A stretch of 44,362 nt of DNA from Rhodomicrobium sp. Az07 (lineage in GTDB: Bacteria > Pseudomonadota > Alphaproteobacteria > Rhizobiales > Rhodomicrobiaceae), in NCBI RefSeq assembly GCF_018619475.1, contig NZ_JAHFZG010000022.1, positions 1 through 44,362 of the forward strand. The letters run 5' to 3'. The notes under the pieces were generated by a model. That model saw only the letters and a program-made list of their open reading frames with translations, had not been told where the DNA came from and made no database searches. The position numbers were made by a program, and so were the translations under genes. Every line of letters begins with the position of its first letter. The first letter of the stretch is position 1. Positions 44,300 through 44,362 of the stretch are shown here, one piece after another.

Positions 44300-44362
44300 G
44301 CACAGTCGTCAAAGACGGCTCACAAGCGTGCGCTTGCCAGTCGATGTCCGCCAACATTCCTC

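Overview
The window is a GC-rich alphaproteobacterial chromosome segment, most like a Hyphomicrobiales/Rhodomicrobium-type genome. That is inferred from the rne-amidase-PBP1A-prfB gene order, the acidic insertion in RNase E, the rRNA leader and codon use; the species cannot be fixed from sequence alone. Most of it is densely packed housekeeping DNA, with two AT-rich orphan genes and three accessory blocks of interest.

Layout. 1-400 is the minus-strand promoter and leader of a ribosomal RNA operon whose 16S gene lies off the left edge. 874-4754 holds an M23 peptidase, a pyridoxal kinase (pdxY) and a CitE-type lyase. 4927-8696 is a compact three-gene cluster: an LqsR-like response regulator, a six-TM LqsS/CqsS-like histidine kinase and a CqsA/LqsA-like alpha-hydroxyketone synthase. 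Together they look like a complete quorum-sensing circuit of the Legionella/Vibrio type in an alphaproteobacterium. The synthase mRNA leader can fold over its own ribosome-binding site. 8958-10598 is phosphoglucomutase.

10654-17663 is a haem-acquisition locus: a single-ORF HutW-HutX fusion (radical SAM haem-degrading enzyme plus haem carrier) that retains a strong internal start for HutX, a divergent TonB-dependent haem receptor, and exbB-exbD-tonB. The hut intergenic region carries several operator-like dyads, two of which resemble the Irr iron-control element; a 21-bp palindrome precedes exbB. The logic is outer-membrane haem capture, TonB energisation, then cytosolic oxygen-independent haem breakdown under iron control.

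17765-21315 has a PepSY protein and the serine pathway pair serC-serA. 21361-22587 has an AT-rich orphan and a small secreted protein. 22669-32760 is rne, a 785-bp gap, an AMIN-domain amidase, PBP1A, prfB with its programmed +1 frameshift, and a HAD phosphatase. 32773-33578 is a frameshifted TauE/SafE permease. 33650-36558 has pyrF and an acyl-CoA dehydrogenase/enoyl-CoA hydratase pair resembling AtuD/AtuE. 36555-43419 holds an Xaa-Pro aminopeptidase, prmA, a TMEM143-like membrane protein and tex. A PIN-domain protein ends the window. No tRNA, CRISPR array, insertion sequence or phage gene was recognised.
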